In this document: positions 45,654-54,691 of the stretch, piece after piece | How positions within the stretch are numbered: the first letter of the stretch is position 1 | How the letters are laid out: every line of letters begins with the position of its first letter | Assembly (NCBI GenBank): GCA_963815295.1 | Contig: CAWFFZ010000008.1 | Location: 868,001 to 932,000, forward strand | DNA from: JACDHG01 sp963815295 | GTDB taxonomy: Bacteria; Actinomycetota; Actinomycetes; Propionibacteriales; Nocardioidaceae | Length of the DNA: 64,000 bases | Direction: 5' to 3' | The notes under the pieces: model-generated | The model's input: only the letters and a program-made list of their open reading frames with translations | The model's database searches: none | Told to the model about the DNA's origin: nothing | Position numbers and translations under genes: made by a program

Positions 45654-46553
45654 CTATGCCGCCGTCGGTCGCACGACCATCTGCGCCATGTCGACGACGG
45701 CGCGGTAGCCGAGCCGTTGGTAGATCTTGTTTGATGTCGGGTTCGCTTGGTCCGTGAACAGGCACGCGCGCGCACCCTGCGCCACGATCCTCCGCGAAGC
45801 CTCCGCGACGGCGGCACTCGCGAAACCTTTCCCGCGGTCCTCCGGTGGGGTGTACACCGGCCCGATGCGGCTCACGCCGTACGCCGGCTGACTGGCGCCC
45901 AACACGCTGACGGGTCGCCCCGAGATGTCCTCCCAGACCAGGATCCGGCCCTCGCTCATGTTGCGGCGCACCACGTCTGCCTCCGGTGCCTCGTGAGCGC
46001 TGGATCCCTTGGGCCGACCGGCCTGTTCGTCGGCGTCCACCATGAACGCGTCGTACCAGCGAACAACCAATGCCTCCTCGTCGGGCTGCGCCGGACGCAG
46101 CCTGCCGTCGATCGGTGGTGGCTCGATGAGCCGGCCGAGCTCGAACAGCCGCGTGTGTACTGCGATCTCGCTCGAGCCACCACAACGGGCTGCGACCTCG
46201 TCGCAGAACAGCTGGACAGCAGGCAGGCAGCCGTTCGCAGCAGAGACATGCTCGCCTCGCTCAAGTACCGCGCACGCAAGGTCTCGGGCCGCGCCATCAG
46301 GCATCGGGAGCATGAACAGCGGGTAGGTACCGAACGGCGCGGTGCGCATGGCGGCTCCGACCACGTCACCGTCCTGCAACACCGCGACGAACCAGCACGG
46401 GATTTCGGCCGGCCAGGGAATGCCGGCCGCTCGTTCACGGACGATGCGCTCGGCGACAGTGGCGACCACCGTGCTCACGACTGGCTGCCGTCCGAGGTAG
46501 TCGCCCGTGACGTCGAGGAACTCTTGTGGTTCGTCGAAGAAGCGCAGTTCCAT
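45654..46553 (-). CDS. GNAT-family N-acetyltransferase
   Basis: The product is 299 aa. The C-terminal half carries a GNAT domain with RISVLGASQPAYGVSRIGPVYTPPEDRGKGFASAAVAEAS (the V-x-x-x-x-R-x-x-G-x-G/A acetyl-CoA loop as PEDRGKGFASA) near residue 225-240. The N-terminal half is a related domain (WPAEIPCWFVAVLQDGDVVGAAMRTAPFG). The substrate is unknown. It is convergent with the PhyH gene and downstream of the flavoprotein gene on the same strand. Confidence 0.85.
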   Translation of the reverse strand: MELRFFDEPQEFLDVTGDYLGRQPVVSTVVATVAERIVRERAAGIPWPAEIPCWFVAVLQDGDVVGAAMRTAPFGTYPLFMLPMPDGAARDLACAVLERGEHVSAANGCLPAVQLFCDEVAARCGGSSEIAVHTRLFELGRLIEPPPIDGRLRPAQPDEEALVVRWYDAFMVDADEQAGRPKGSSAHEAPEADVVRRNMSEGRILVWEDISGRPVSVLGASQPAYGVSRIGPVYTPPEDRGKGFASAAVAEASRRIVAQGARACLFTDQANPTSNKIYQRLGYRAVVDMAQMVVRPTAA

Positions 46554-46603
46554 CCCCGAAGGCTAGAGAGCGATGCCCGGAGTCCAAACCGGTTTTCGAT
46601 CCA

Positions 46604-47737
46604 TCACTGCAGCATCTCGGTAACGGCGATCCGTGCCGAAGCCGGGCAACCCTTGGTGAACCCAAAAAACGGGCCGAAATCTCGCGTCGCGACGAAGCCG
46701 GTCATGTAGAGCCCGGCCAGCGACGCCTCGAAACCCTCGGACAGGTCAGGGAACCCGCCGGTCACGGACACGTGGTCCAGGATCGTGCTGAGGTAAGGCA
46801 CTCGGGCCACGTCAGCTTGATAGCCCGACGCGAACACCACAAAGTCGACCGTCCGGGTCTGCCCGTCGGACAGGCTCAGGGTCACCTCGTTACCGCCGAC
46901 CGCCACGTCGGTGACTTCACACCCCGGATGACTGATGACGAGGCCAGCAGACATCCGCCGGACCAGCCAGTATTCCAGGGTGAGCCGTCCCACTTGCCAA
47001 AACGTCGCCGCGATGGCCTGCTGTTGGTCGGAGGGCAGCCGTCGCCACCAGCCTCGATGCGCCAGCGTCTGCTCGATGTGCGGGTCAACGAATGCCCAGC
47101 TAACTCTCGCGAACGTCGGGGTGGCATGCCGATGCACCACGTCCACCCGCTCGGCGGCGTGGTCGCAGAGCAGCGCGGCCCACTCGTAGGCGCTCTGCCG
47201 CCCGCCGACAACCACGACGCGCGCGCCGGCTAGGTCATCGAAGGACACCAGTTCACTCGTGTGTGCACGTCGCTCGGGAGGGACCTCGTCGTACCACTTC
47301 GGCAGATTCACGAAGTGTCTGATCCCGGGAGCGGCGAGGACCTTGTCCGAGTTGATCGTAGAGCCGTCGTCCATCGTGGCCACAAAGGATCCCTCGGATC
47401 TGACCGCCAATCCGGTCACCAACCGCTCGTCCACCGTGAGCGCCTTGCTTTCGCGGAACCACTCCGTGTAGTCGAGGAAGACCGCGATCGGGATCGGGTC
47501 GAAGTCTGCCCGCCGCAGCCCGCGGTGCTCGAAGTATGCCTCGAAGGTGTGCTCGCCGACTGCATCCAGGTGCCAGTCGGATCCCGATCGCAGGAACATC
47601 CCAGCGGGCATCTGGTCGCGCCAGAAGGCCATCGGCCTGCCAACGACGCGCACGTCGATGCCGTTCTCACGGGCGAAGGCGGCTGCCGAGTACGCGTACG
47701 GCCCGGCGCCGATCACCAACAGATCCGTTCGGTCCAC
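46604..47737 (-). CDS. FAD/NAD(P)-dependent monooxygenase-like protein
   Basis: The product is 377 aa. The FAD loop is LLVIGAGPYAYSAAA at residues 5-19, and the NADPH loop is VVVVGGRQSAYEWAALL near 173. The order FAD motif, FxGxxxHS-like region, NADPH motif, and a late ATG-like FASGYQAD resembles flavin monooxygenases and lysine/ornithine N-hydroxylases. Substrate is unknown. No siderophore gene is near. It is divergent from the SnoaL-like gene. Confidence 0.85.
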   Translation of the reverse strand: MDRTDLLVIGAGPYAYSAAAFARENGIDVRVVGRPMAFWRDQMPAGMFLRSGSDWHLDAVGEHTFEAYFEHRGLRRADFDPIPIAVFLDYTEWFRESKALTVDERLVTGLAVRSEGSFVATMDDGSTINSDKVLAAPGIRHFVNLPKWYDEVPPERRAHTSELVSFDDLAGARVVVVGGRQSAYEWAALLCDHAAERVDVVHRHATPTFARVSWAFVDPHIEQTLAHRGWWRRLPSDQQQAIAATFWQVGRLTLEYWLVRRMSAGLVISHPGCEVTDVAVGGNEVTLSLSDGQTRTVDFVVFASGYQADVARVPYLSTILDHVSVTGGFPDLSEGFEASLAGLYMTGFVATRDFGPFFGFTKGCPASARIAVTEMLQ

Positions 47738-47872
47738 GGTGGCGTCTCTCGGTTTGTGAGCAGTGACACCGACGCTAGGCCAATTGGCTCGCGCCCGCTA
47801 GCCGCTCATCAGGCGGCTGGCACCCCGGAGCACGTTCCTTACCAGGCAGTCATCCGGACTAGGCTGCACCGG

Positions 47873-48268
47873 ATGGATCTCGACAGTGCTCAGAGCTGGC
47901 TCAACAGATACATCGACGCGTGGTTGTCCTACGATCCAGCCGACGTCACTGCCTTGTTCAGCGAGGACGTCGTCTACCGCTACCACCCCTACGACGAACC
48001 GATCGTCGGCCGGCAAGCCGTTGTTGCCTCATGGCTCGGAGAGGGTACGTCGGGCGACGCCTCCACGCGCGACGCGCCAGGCACCTACGAAGCCCAGTAC
48101 TCCCCGATCGCCGTCGACGGTGACACGGTCGTGGCCACCGGCACATCGCGGTACCGCGAAGTGCCTGACGGGCCTATCGTCCGCACCTACGAGAACTGCT
48201 TCATCATGCGATTCGACGGCGATGGACGCTGCTGCGACTTCGTTGAGTACTTCCTCCTCCGCCCTTAG
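47873..48268 (+). CDS. SnoaL/NTF2-like protein
   Basis: The product is 131 aa. The N-terminus LNRYIDAWLSYDPADVTALFSEDVVYRYHPYDEPIVG and the later VRTYENCFIMRFDGDGRCCDFVEYFLL are typical of the SnoaL-like cone fold (limonene epoxide hydrolase/ketosteroid isomerase superfamily). The catalytic function is uncertain; many are small-molecule binders. It is alone on this strand between flavoprotein and DUF4389 genes. Start chosen at ATG 47873; the longer open frame to 47261 overlaps the flavoprotein gene antisense. Confidence 0.8.
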   Translation: MDLDSAQSWLNRYIDAWLSYDPADVTALFSEDVVYRYHPYDEPIVGRQAVVASWLGEGTSGDASTRDAPGTYEAQYSPIAVDGDTVVATGTSRYREVPDGPIVRTYENCFIMRFDGDGRCCDFVEYFLLRP

Positions 48269-48301
48269 GGCGTGTTCTTGGCTGCGAACTCCTGAGGGAG
48301 C

Positions 48302-48950
48302 TCATTTGAGGGAGAACGGCGGGTACCGGTCCGTGACGAGAAGGAATGCGTAGGCCTGCACGCGCAGCCACCATCGGCCGACGCCGACCACGAAGTCGAA
48401 CAGCCCCCACGGATAGCGTCCGGTGATCAAGATCGCAAACCACGCGATGATGACCGCGATGAAAGCCACCGCGGACAAGATGATGAGAACCACGAAATGC
48501 GGGATCGCGAGGAACCACTTCACCAACGGCAAGCCACGGTTCAAGTCGCTGTTCGGCCTCGGGGTAGTCGATCTCGAGGTGGACATCCTGTTCCTCGACA
48601 GTCGAGGGGTACTTGTCGGTGAGCAGGCACGAGGTAGGCGCCAATTCGGGCGCCGAACCGAGTGAGCTCTAGCGCGAAGTCGAACCACCATCGCGGGTAG
48701 CGCTGACGGAAAAGGATCATCAGCAAGGTCGCCAAGAACAACCCGCTGGCGATCCCACCGCTCGTTGAGCTGACCACCTGACCACTCTTGTCGTAGGTCG
48801 TCTGGTCACGCCAGCCGTGAGCACCTCATGACAAGCACGATCGGAATGATCAGCACCACGCGGAAAAGGGTCAGTCAGCCGATTGTGCTGACCCGGGTAG
48901 TCGACCTCGAGGCGCGCGGGATACGTGGGCGGTGCAGAAGTCATGCTCAT
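48302..48950 (-). pseudogene. DUF4389 membrane protein, with several frameshifts
   Basis: An ATG at 48948-48950 with GGAGG upstream starts TSAPPTYPARLEVDYP, the DUF4389 opening. Pieces in different frames then follow: FRVVLIIPIVLVM, DQTTYDKSGQVVSS, GLFLATLLMILFRQRYPRWWFDFALELTRFGARIGAYL, LLTDKYPSTVEEQDVHLEIDYPEAE, and LPLVKWFLAIPHFVVLIIL...GLFDFVVGVGRWWLRVQAYAF to the stop at 48302. At least four indels are needed to link them, more than in any other gene here. The intact protein would be a ~210 aa four-span membrane protein of unknown role. It looks like a decayed gene or locally poor sequence. Confidence 0.8.
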
Positions 48951-49060
48951 TGACCCTCCAAAGGTCTGGACACGGCCCGAGAGGTTCGGGCGTCTGTGCT
49001 CCATGCTGTTGACGCCAACCCATTGGCGCAAGAGGCAGAGCGTCGGACCCTGGTGGCAGG

Positions 49061-49460
49061 ATGACTCCCGTGAGTAGAAAAGGCGCCTCCTCCTCCTCCG
49101 AGCTCGTCGAGATGTCGACCGAACTGCCGGAGACCGTTCTCAAGGAGGGCCTCAACTGGACCAACATCACGTTCAAGGGCAAGGGCTTCGCCTGGGTCAA
49201 CCACCCCGAGAACCGGGCGATGATCAAGGCACACCACGACGAGCGCGCCGCCCTGCTGGCTACCGCACCCGAGGTCTACGACGCTGGCTGGGCCACGAAC
49301 TCGACGGCGTGGGTCAGGGTCCGGCTCGAGCTCGCTGACCCCGACGAGTGTTCGAGCTCCTCGAGGAGGCATGGCGGATGACCGCGACCGAGCGCGCCAT
49401 CAAGGCATTCGACGAAGCACAGCGACGCTGGGCGGCACCCGACCAGGACCGTCGCCCAGT
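49061..49460 (+). pseudogene. MmcQ/YjbR family protein, frameshifted
   Basis: The frame from ATG 49061 reads SSSELVEMSTELPETVLKEGLNW, FKGKGFAWVNHPENRAMIKAHHDERAALLATAPEVYDAGW, WVRVRLELADPDE, the YjbR pattern. Near 49348 the frame must change by one base to give VFELLEEAWRMTATERAIKAFDEA, its normal C-terminal helix. No stop is found before the convergent hydrolase gene at 49467, so the end is approximate. The family is small DNA-binding-like proteins of unknown function. The indel may be a sequencing error. Confidence 0.65.
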
Positions 49461-49466
49461 GCGGGA

Positions 49467-50606
49467 TCAGCCGAGTCGCTGGTCGAAGAACCGCACCGTG
49501 CGGTTCATCGCAGCGTTGAACGCCGGCCCGAAGGCGTGCCCGTCGTCGTACCACTGCAGCTGGGCGTTCACGCCTGCCGCTGTGAGCGCGCGGTGGCTCG
49601 CGGTGGCCCAGGGCGGCGGGCAAGTGTCGTCGAAGCGTCCGTGCACCATCAGTACCGGCTCGGTGATCCGGTCGAAGTACGGGCGAGAAGAGTTTGCGCG
49701 CCAGAAGCCCGGGTTCTGATCGGGCGTGCCGTGGCGACGGGACAACTGGTCGCGAAGTTCCGCGTCCTGCGGATCCGGGCGGATGAACTGGTTGTAGTTC
49801 TGCGATTCCAGCGATGAGACCGAGGCCCACGGGGCGGCTGCCTGCACGAGGCCCGGCTCGGCGACGAGCGCCTTCAAGATCACGCCCCCGCCCATGGAGC
49901 GGCCGAACAGAGCCACCCGTTCGTCGTCGACCGGGACGGCCTGCGACCTGCGCAATGCCTTGACCGCGTTGATCACGTCGGCGCTGTACCCGAGTCGCAT
50001 CCGGACTTGGTACAGCGGGTCATCGTCCGACTCGGCGTGGTTGCGGTAGTCGACGTGCAGGGCGATGTAGTCGCGCGCGGCCAGGAACCCGCGCTCGCGG
50101 GTCATCCCTTGGCCGCGCACGTAGTACGCAGGGTCGATGTATCCGTGCGCCAGCACCACTGCCGGGAAGGGACCACGCCCGCTGGGCACGTTGAGGACCC
50201 CAGAGATGGTGTAGGCCTCCTCGCCGCTTCCGGTGGTGCTGCGGCTTCGGAAGGTCACGTCGTATGACGTGTACTCCGACGTCTGCTCCCGCACTGCACC
50301 CAACCGCAGCCGGTCACCCCGGTGCCGCTGCTCGGCGAGACCCAGCACGGAGACCGGCCGGACCGCCGGCCTGCCCTCCTCACCGTCACCGTCGGTCTCC
50401 TCCGGCTCGACCGCGGGGCTGGTGACCTCCGGCTCGGCGGACTCGTCATCGACATCATCGTCCGGCGAGGTCGCGCCGCTCGGCGAGTCCGGCGTCGACG
50501 CCACAGACTCGTCACCCACATTGGTCTCCGGCTCGTCGGCGCTGCATCCGGCGAGAAAGGCAGCGCTGACCGCCAGCACGGTTAGGGTCCGGCACCGTGA
50601 ACGCAT
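49467..50606 (-). CDS. Exported alpha/beta hydrolase lipoprotein
   Basis: I use ATG 50604-50606 (MRSRCRTLTVL), giving 379 aa. A lipobox FLAGC ends at about residue 21, followed by a Glu/Asp/Ser/Pro-rich linker to ~80. The hydrolase domain has FPAVVLAHGYID, the nucleophile elbow GRSMGGG (Ser), the acid HGRFDDTCPP and the His in YDDGHAF. It resembles S9 peptidase/dienelactone hydrolase-type enzymes. The substrate is unknown. It would be attached to the outer face of the membrane. It diverges from the sortase gene. Confidence 0.85.
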   Translation of the reverse strand: MRSRCRTLTVLAVSAAFLAGCSADEPETNVGDESVASTPDSPSGATSPDDDVDDESAEPEVTSPAVEPEETDGDGEEGRPAVRPVSVLGLAEQRHRGDRLRLGAVREQTSEYTSYDVTFRSRSTTGSGEEAYTISGVLNVPSGRGPFPAVVLAHGYIDPAYYVRGQGMTRERGFLAARDYIALHVDYRNHAESDDDPLYQVRMRLGYSADVINAVKALRRSQAVPVDDERVALFGRSMGGGVILKALVAEPGLVQAAAPWASVSSLESQNYNQFIRPDPQDAELRDQLSRRHGTPDQNPGFWRANSSRPYFDRITEPVLMVHGRFDDTCPPPWATASHRALTAAGVNAQLQWYDDGHAFGPAFNAAMNRTVRFFDQRLG

Positions 50607-50671
50607 CGAGTACCTCCGGGGTCGGCCTGCGTCTGCCTTCCACCGTACGTGGCCGCCGTACGCTGGGGGAT

Positions 50672-51406
50672 ATGACCGGCCGCGCGCATGCGACGACCGC
50701 CGTCCTCGTGATGGCGGCAGCCCTGCTGGTCTCCTGTAGCGAGTCGCCCACACGATCGACGCACTCGGCATCACCGTCGTCGACCACGTCGCCTAGCGGG
50801 TCACCGACCGCCTCGTCCCAGCTGCCGTCACCCAAGCCCGCGACTGAAGCCGCCGAGACCACGCGTCCCCGGGTCATCGTGAGCGATGGGCAACCCCGGC
50901 GAGCGAGGCTGAGCATCCCGGGCATTGGACTGCACAACCTGGCAGTCGTGCCTTACGTCGGCAAGACCGACGACGCGCCCGGCACCCGCATCCAGAACGG
51001 CGGCGTGGCAGCAAGTCCGCATGGTCCGCAAGGCGGCGTTGGGCCGGGTGGGCTCGGCAACTACCAGATCACCGCCCACCGGACATCGTCGACAGAAGCC
51101 TTCCGAATGCTGCCCGCCCTTCGTGTCGGCCAGCGGGCCGTGGTCACGTCCGGCGGCGTCCGCTACATCTACGAGATCCGCGGCACGCGCGAGACGTCGT
51201 TCCGATCGCCTCGATCACTCGCCGAGCAGCGCGCCGCGGTGCCAGGCAGTCCGGGTGCGCCGCCAACGCGGGCGTTCCTGACCCTGTCCACCTGCGCAAC
51301 GATGGAGGACCACGCCGAAGGCAACTACTGGGCCGACAAGTTCAAGAACCCCGAGCACCGCATCGACAAGATAGGCGTGCTCGTGCGGACCGACGTCGCC
51401 GGATAG
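50672..51406 (+). CDS. Sortase (class E/F-like) with lipoprotein signal
   Basis: The start is ATG 50672. The product is 244 aa. The signal ends in a lipobox LLVSC (Cys22) followed by a Ser/Thr/Pro linker to ~65. The sortase domain has catalytic His136 in ITAHRTS, Cys208 in LSTCAT and Arg230 in EHRID. Actinobacterial class E/F sortases are usually anchored by a transmembrane helix; a lipid anchor is the visible alternative here. No LPXTG-type substrate gene is seen in the window. It would join surface proteins to the wall or to each other. Confidence 0.85.
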   Translation: MTGRAHATTAVLVMAAALLVSCSESPTRSTHSASPSSTTSPSGSPTASSQLPSPKPATEAAETTRPRVIVSDGQPRRARLSIPGIGLHNLAVVPYVGKTDDAPGTRIQNGGVAASPHGPQGGVGPGGLGNYQITAHRTSSTEAFRMLPALRVGQRAVVTSGGVRYIYEIRGTRETSFRSPRSLAEQRAAVPGSPGAPPTRAFLTLSTCATMEDHAEGNYWADKFKNPEHRIDKIGVLVRTDVAG

Positions 51407-51517
51407 CCCCACACGACCGGGATCGTGTCGAGCTCACCGCCAAACGGATCTCGGCGCGGCTTCAACCTTCTGGTGCCTGGTGAGCGTTACAGATAGACAA
51501 GGAGGTATCGAGACACG

Positions 51518-52042
51518 ATGGAGCCTGACCAGCACCCGCTCGGCTCCTTCGAGACCTGGGCAGCATCGCGACAGCACGCGCTGTTGCGATCCACCTTCCT
51601 CATCACCGCTGACCTGCATCGGGCTGAGGACCTGGTCCAAGACGCACTGTTTAAGGTGGCGTTGCGCTGGGATCGACTGCAGACGGGGAACCCAGACGCC
51701 TATATCCGCACGATCATCAACCGCAGCAACATCTCGTGGTGGCGCAGTCGCCGCGAGTCGCCCCTCGAGCTGGTGAACGATGAACTGGGACACAGCGATC
51801 CAGACCCCGACGCCCAAGAACGGCCGATGCTGGTCCGCGACGCTCTTGCCCGGCTCACGCTGAAGCAGCGGGCGGTGCTGGTTCTGCGGTACTTCGACGA
51901 CCTCACCGAAGCACAGACAGCCGAGATACTCGGCGTCACCGTGGGGACGGTGAAGAAGCAGGCCGCGGTTGCCCAGCAGCGCCTGCGCGAGATAGCTCCC
52001 GAGCTTCGAGACCTCGCTGGCCGACAGGACGACTCATCATGA
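51518..52042 (+). CDS. SigE-family ECF RNA polymerase sigma factor
   Basis: The product is 174 aa. Sigma region 2 shows LLRSTFLITADLHRAEDLVQDALFKVALRW near residue 22, and region 4 shows LTLKQRAVLVLRYFDDLTEAQTAEILGVTVGTVKKQ near 110, the HTH that reads the -35 box. The form is the actinobacterial SigE-type ECF group. Its stop overlaps the next gene's ATG by 4 bases; that product has a cytoplasmic N-terminus and one membrane span, so it may regulate this factor. Start follows AGGAGG 12 bases upstream. Confidence 0.88.
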   Translation: MEPDQHPLGSFETWAASRQHALLRSTFLITADLHRAEDLVQDALFKVALRWDRLQTGNPDAYIRTIINRSNISWWRSRRESPLELVNDELGHSDPDPDAQERPMLVRDALARLTLKQRAVLVLRYFDDLTEAQTAEILGVTVGTVKKQAAVAQQRLREIAPELRDLAGRQDDSS

Positions 52043-53283
52043 ACGACCAGGACATCGCCACCCTCCTCCGCGAAGCGGCTGAACCCGTAGATCCCCCCAA
52101 CTACATACCGGCAGCGCTGAGCCGTGCCGCACGGGCGCGGCGCCGGCGACCTTGGTACGTCGCAGGCTTCGCCGGGCTCGCGGTTGCCTCTGTCTCGCTC
52201 CTCGTGGTGCAGGTGAACACCGACAGCACGGTTACCCCCACGGGTCCGTCTCCCACTCTGACGACGTCGCCGGGAACGCCAGCGAACGGGAACCCCACCG
52301 CGCCCCCATTGGAACGTCGGATGGTGCAGCCCGAGTGGTCGGGTGCAAGGCTCCCGCAGCTGCCGTGGGTGGACTCCGCCCTGCCACGCACCATCTCCGG
52401 GCCTGCCAACGGGTTGCCGTTGCTGTCGCAGTCTCCGGTCGCCCGGGCCGTGATAGCGACCACCACTCCCGGCAGCAAGGGGACCGCTATCGCCGTCCTC
52501 GGCGACGACGGTGGCTGGCGTCTGGTCGACGAACCACTAACGCGGGTGCGCGATGCTGCGCGATACCTCAGCGCGGCCCTGTCGCCGCAGTCGTTGTCGC
52601 CCGACGGCACCATGCTCGCCATTCCTCAACCAGGGGAACTCGTACTGATCGACTTGCCGACGGGGTCGGCGACACGTTACGACGTCCCCGGACTCAACAC
52701 GTCAGCTATGTGGACAGCTGACGGCACCGGGGTCTTGCTCACCACAGAACAACCTGACGAGGGCTCTTTGGTGCACCTGGACGACGGAACGATCACCCCG
52801 GTCGGCTACGGACGACTCACCACGTTCAGCCCGGACGGGACCGTTCTCACGATGAGCTACGCGCACCCGGACCAGCTGAGAACCTTCGCGGCGGATGGTC
52901 GCCTCCTTCGTGTCGTCGACGAGGTCCCCATGATGGCTGGATCGCTCTTGACCGAAGGCCCGTTGGCGAATGGCTCCGTCCTGGCAGGTGTCTACGAAGC
53001 CGGTGGCTACACCCCACCGCGGGATCCGGAAGAGTTGGGCGGCGTGCTCGTGGTCGACGAGAACACCGGCGAGCCACTCACCTTGCTACCGATCCGTGAC
53101 TTCGGTGAGCTCTTTAGGACGGGCACGATCGACTGGCTCGACGACACAACGCTGCTCCTCCGAGTGACGACCGCAAGCCAAGCCCACCTCATCACCTGGA
53201 ACTACGCCACAGGAGACCTTGCACGCGTCAGCACGATGCCGTCGGACCTGGTCATCTCGGTAGCCGCGAACCTTATCCGCTGA
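52039..53283 (+). CDS. Membrane-anchored beta-propeller-like protein, putative anti-sigma partner
   Basis: The product is 414 aa. The N-terminal cytoplasmic ~45 residues (DIATLLREAAEPVDPPNYIPAALSRAARARRR) precede one membrane span WYVAGFAGLAVASVSLLVV. The extracellular part, after a Thr/Pro-rich linker, has repeated beta elements (SPDGTMLAIPQPGELVLIDL, WTADGTGVLLTTEQ, FSPDGTVLTMSYA) typical of WD40/YVTN-like propellers. No zinc anti-sigma motif is visible. Its overlap with the sigma gene suggests co-regulation, and the propeller may sense an extracellular signal. That is inference. Confidence 0.7.
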   Translation: MNDQDIATLLREAAEPVDPPNYIPAALSRAARARRRRPWYVAGFAGLAVASVSLLVVQVNTDSTVTPTGPSPTLTTSPGTPANGNPTAPPLERRMVQPEWSGARLPQLPWVDSALPRTISGPANGLPLLSQSPVARAVIATTTPGSKGTAIAVLGDDGGWRLVDEPLTRVRDAARYLSAALSPQSLSPDGTMLAIPQPGELVLIDLPTGSATRYDVPGLNTSAMWTADGTGVLLTTEQPDEGSLVHLDDGTITPVGYGRLTTFSPDGTVLTMSYAHPDQLRTFAADGRLLRVVDEVPMMAGSLLTEGPLANGSVLAGVYEAGGYTPPRDPEELGGVLVVDENTGEPLTLLPIRDFGELFRTGTIDWLDDTTLLLRVTTASQAHLITWNYATGDLARVSTMPSDLVISVAANLIR

Positions 53284-53325
53284 CACCCGGCGAGACTGAC
53301 CGGCGCTGGACCTAGAGTGCCGTGG

Positions 53326-53784
53326 GTGACCACCACTGACCTCGTGTCCGGATGCTTCCCATGCGACCAGCAAGCGACCGATGCCCTGCCACCGCGCGAG
53401 GACGTCGTACACACCGATCACTGGCGAGTAGCCCACGCGTTCAACAGCACGCTCCCCGGATGGCTCGTCCTGTTACCGACCCGGCACGTCACCTCATTCA
53501 CGGAACTGACGCCGGAGGCAGCCGATGAGCTTGGTGGGCTCGTACGTCGTCTGGGCACCGCGCTGGAGACCGTTACCGGCTGCGTGAAGACCTACCTCAT
53601 GCAGTTCTCCGAAGCGGAGGGATTCTCCCACCTGCACCTCCACCTGGTGCCACGGCTGCCGGACCAGCCCGAGGATGTTCGCGGACCGCGAGTGTTCGCC
53701 TACTTGAAAGACGATCAGGCTCAGTGGCTCCCCGTGCCGGAACTTGACGCTATCGCGCTGTCCGTGCGCGAAGCGCTGGCGTGA
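53326..53784 (+). CDS. HIT-family protein
   Basis: I use GTG 53326 (VTTTDLVSGCFPC); the in-frame GTG at 53317 is also possible. The product is ~152 aa. The histidine triad is in SHLHLHLVPR near residue 105-110, and the N-terminus HVTSFTEL is the usual partner. The N-terminal GCFPC may bind zinc. HIT proteins hydrolyse nucleotide phosphates or AMP conjugates. The substrate cannot be set. It ends facing the aldo/keto reductase gene. Confidence 0.85.
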   Translation: MTTTDLVSGCFPCDQQATDALPPREDVVHTDHWRVAHAFNSTLPGWLVLLPTRHVTSFTELTPEAADELGGLVRRLGTALETVTGCVKTYLMQFSEAEGFSHLHLHLVPRLPDQPEDVRGPRVFAYLKDDQAQWLPVPELDAIALSVREALA

Positions 53785-53817
53785 GGGTTCGCCGAGGCGC
53801 TCGGGACGACTTGCAGG

Positions 53818-54633
53818 TCAGCCCTCCCCGCGCTGCTCGGCCGTGCTTCCCAGCGCGTCCAGGGTCGCCACGTCGTCGTCGGAGAGCTCGAAGCCAGCCA
53901 CGTCGGCGTTGCTACGGATGCGCTCGGCCTGGCGGGACTTCGGAATCACCACGACGCCATGCTGCAGGTGCCATCGGATGATCACCTGGGCCGGCGTACG
54001 TCCGAGCCGCTCGGCGATCGAGGTGATCGCAGGGTGCTCCAGGGTGCCACCGCGTAGTGCGCTGTAGCCCTCGAGCGTGATGCCGCGCTCGCGGTGCGCA
54101 TCGACAACCGTCGAGTCGAAGAGCAGTGGGCTCCACTCGATCTGGTTCACCGCCGGGGCCACCCCGGTCGCAGACGTGACTTCGTCGATCATGGCCAGGT
54201 CGAAGTTGCTGACCCCGATGTCGCGCGCTAGACCCTGCTCGCGTGCCTCGATGAAAGACCGCCAGATGTCTACCTGAGAGCCGCTGCCTGGCCAGTGGAT
54301 GAGCCACAGGTCGACGTGATCGGTGCTGAGCAGGTCAAGGCTGCGGCGCAGGGTGTCCACGGCCTCGCCTGGGTGATCCGGGGGGCACTTGGTGGTGACG
54401 AAGACGTCCCCACGTGCGACGCCGCTCCGCTCGAGGCCTTGGCCGACCTCCCCCTCGTTGCGGTAGACCGCTGCGGTGTCCAGGTGCCGGTAGCCCGACT
54501 CGAGCGCGACGGCAGTGGCGTCAACGGCTTCGTCACCTTTGATCTGCCAGGTGCCGAAGCCGAGCAGCGGCATGGTGCCGTGGGGGAGGCTGACGGAGTC
54601 TTGGGGAATCTGCGGTGCAGAGGAGTCGGGCAT
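53818..54633 (-). CDS. Aldo/keto reductase
   Basis: The product is 271 aa. The catalytic tetrad is clear: Asp in RHLDTAAVYRNE, Tyr in the same segment, Lys in VFVTTKCPP and His in LWLIHWPG. The NADPH-binding tail is VVIPKSRQAERIRSN. The form is the AKR5-type 2,5-diketogluconate reductase-like group, with substrate unknown. It is convergent with the HIT gene, and another gene on the same strand follows 58 bases upstream. Confidence 0.9.
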   Translation of the reverse strand: MPDSSAPQIPQDSVSLPHGTMPLLGFGTWQIKGDEAVDATAVALESGYRHLDTAAVYRNEGEVGQGLERSGVARGDVFVTTKCPPDHPGEAVDTLRRSLDLLSTDHVDLWLIHWPGSGSQVDIWRSFIEAREQGLARDIGVSNFDLAMIDEVTSATGVAPAVNQIEWSPLLFDSTVVDAHRERGITLEGYSALRGGTLEHPAITSIAERLGRTPAQVIIRWHLQHGVVVIPKSRQAERIRSNADVAGFELSDDDVATLDALGSTAEQRGEG

Positions 54634-54691
54634 GACGCCACGATAGGTCGTGGCACCAAAGCGGCCGGTTCGCGACCGACCTCGCCAGCGG

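Noticed and set aside
47261..48268. A 335-codon plus-strand frame
   Set aside because: Only the last 131 codons show the SnoaL-like fold; the first part is antisense to the flavoprotein gene.
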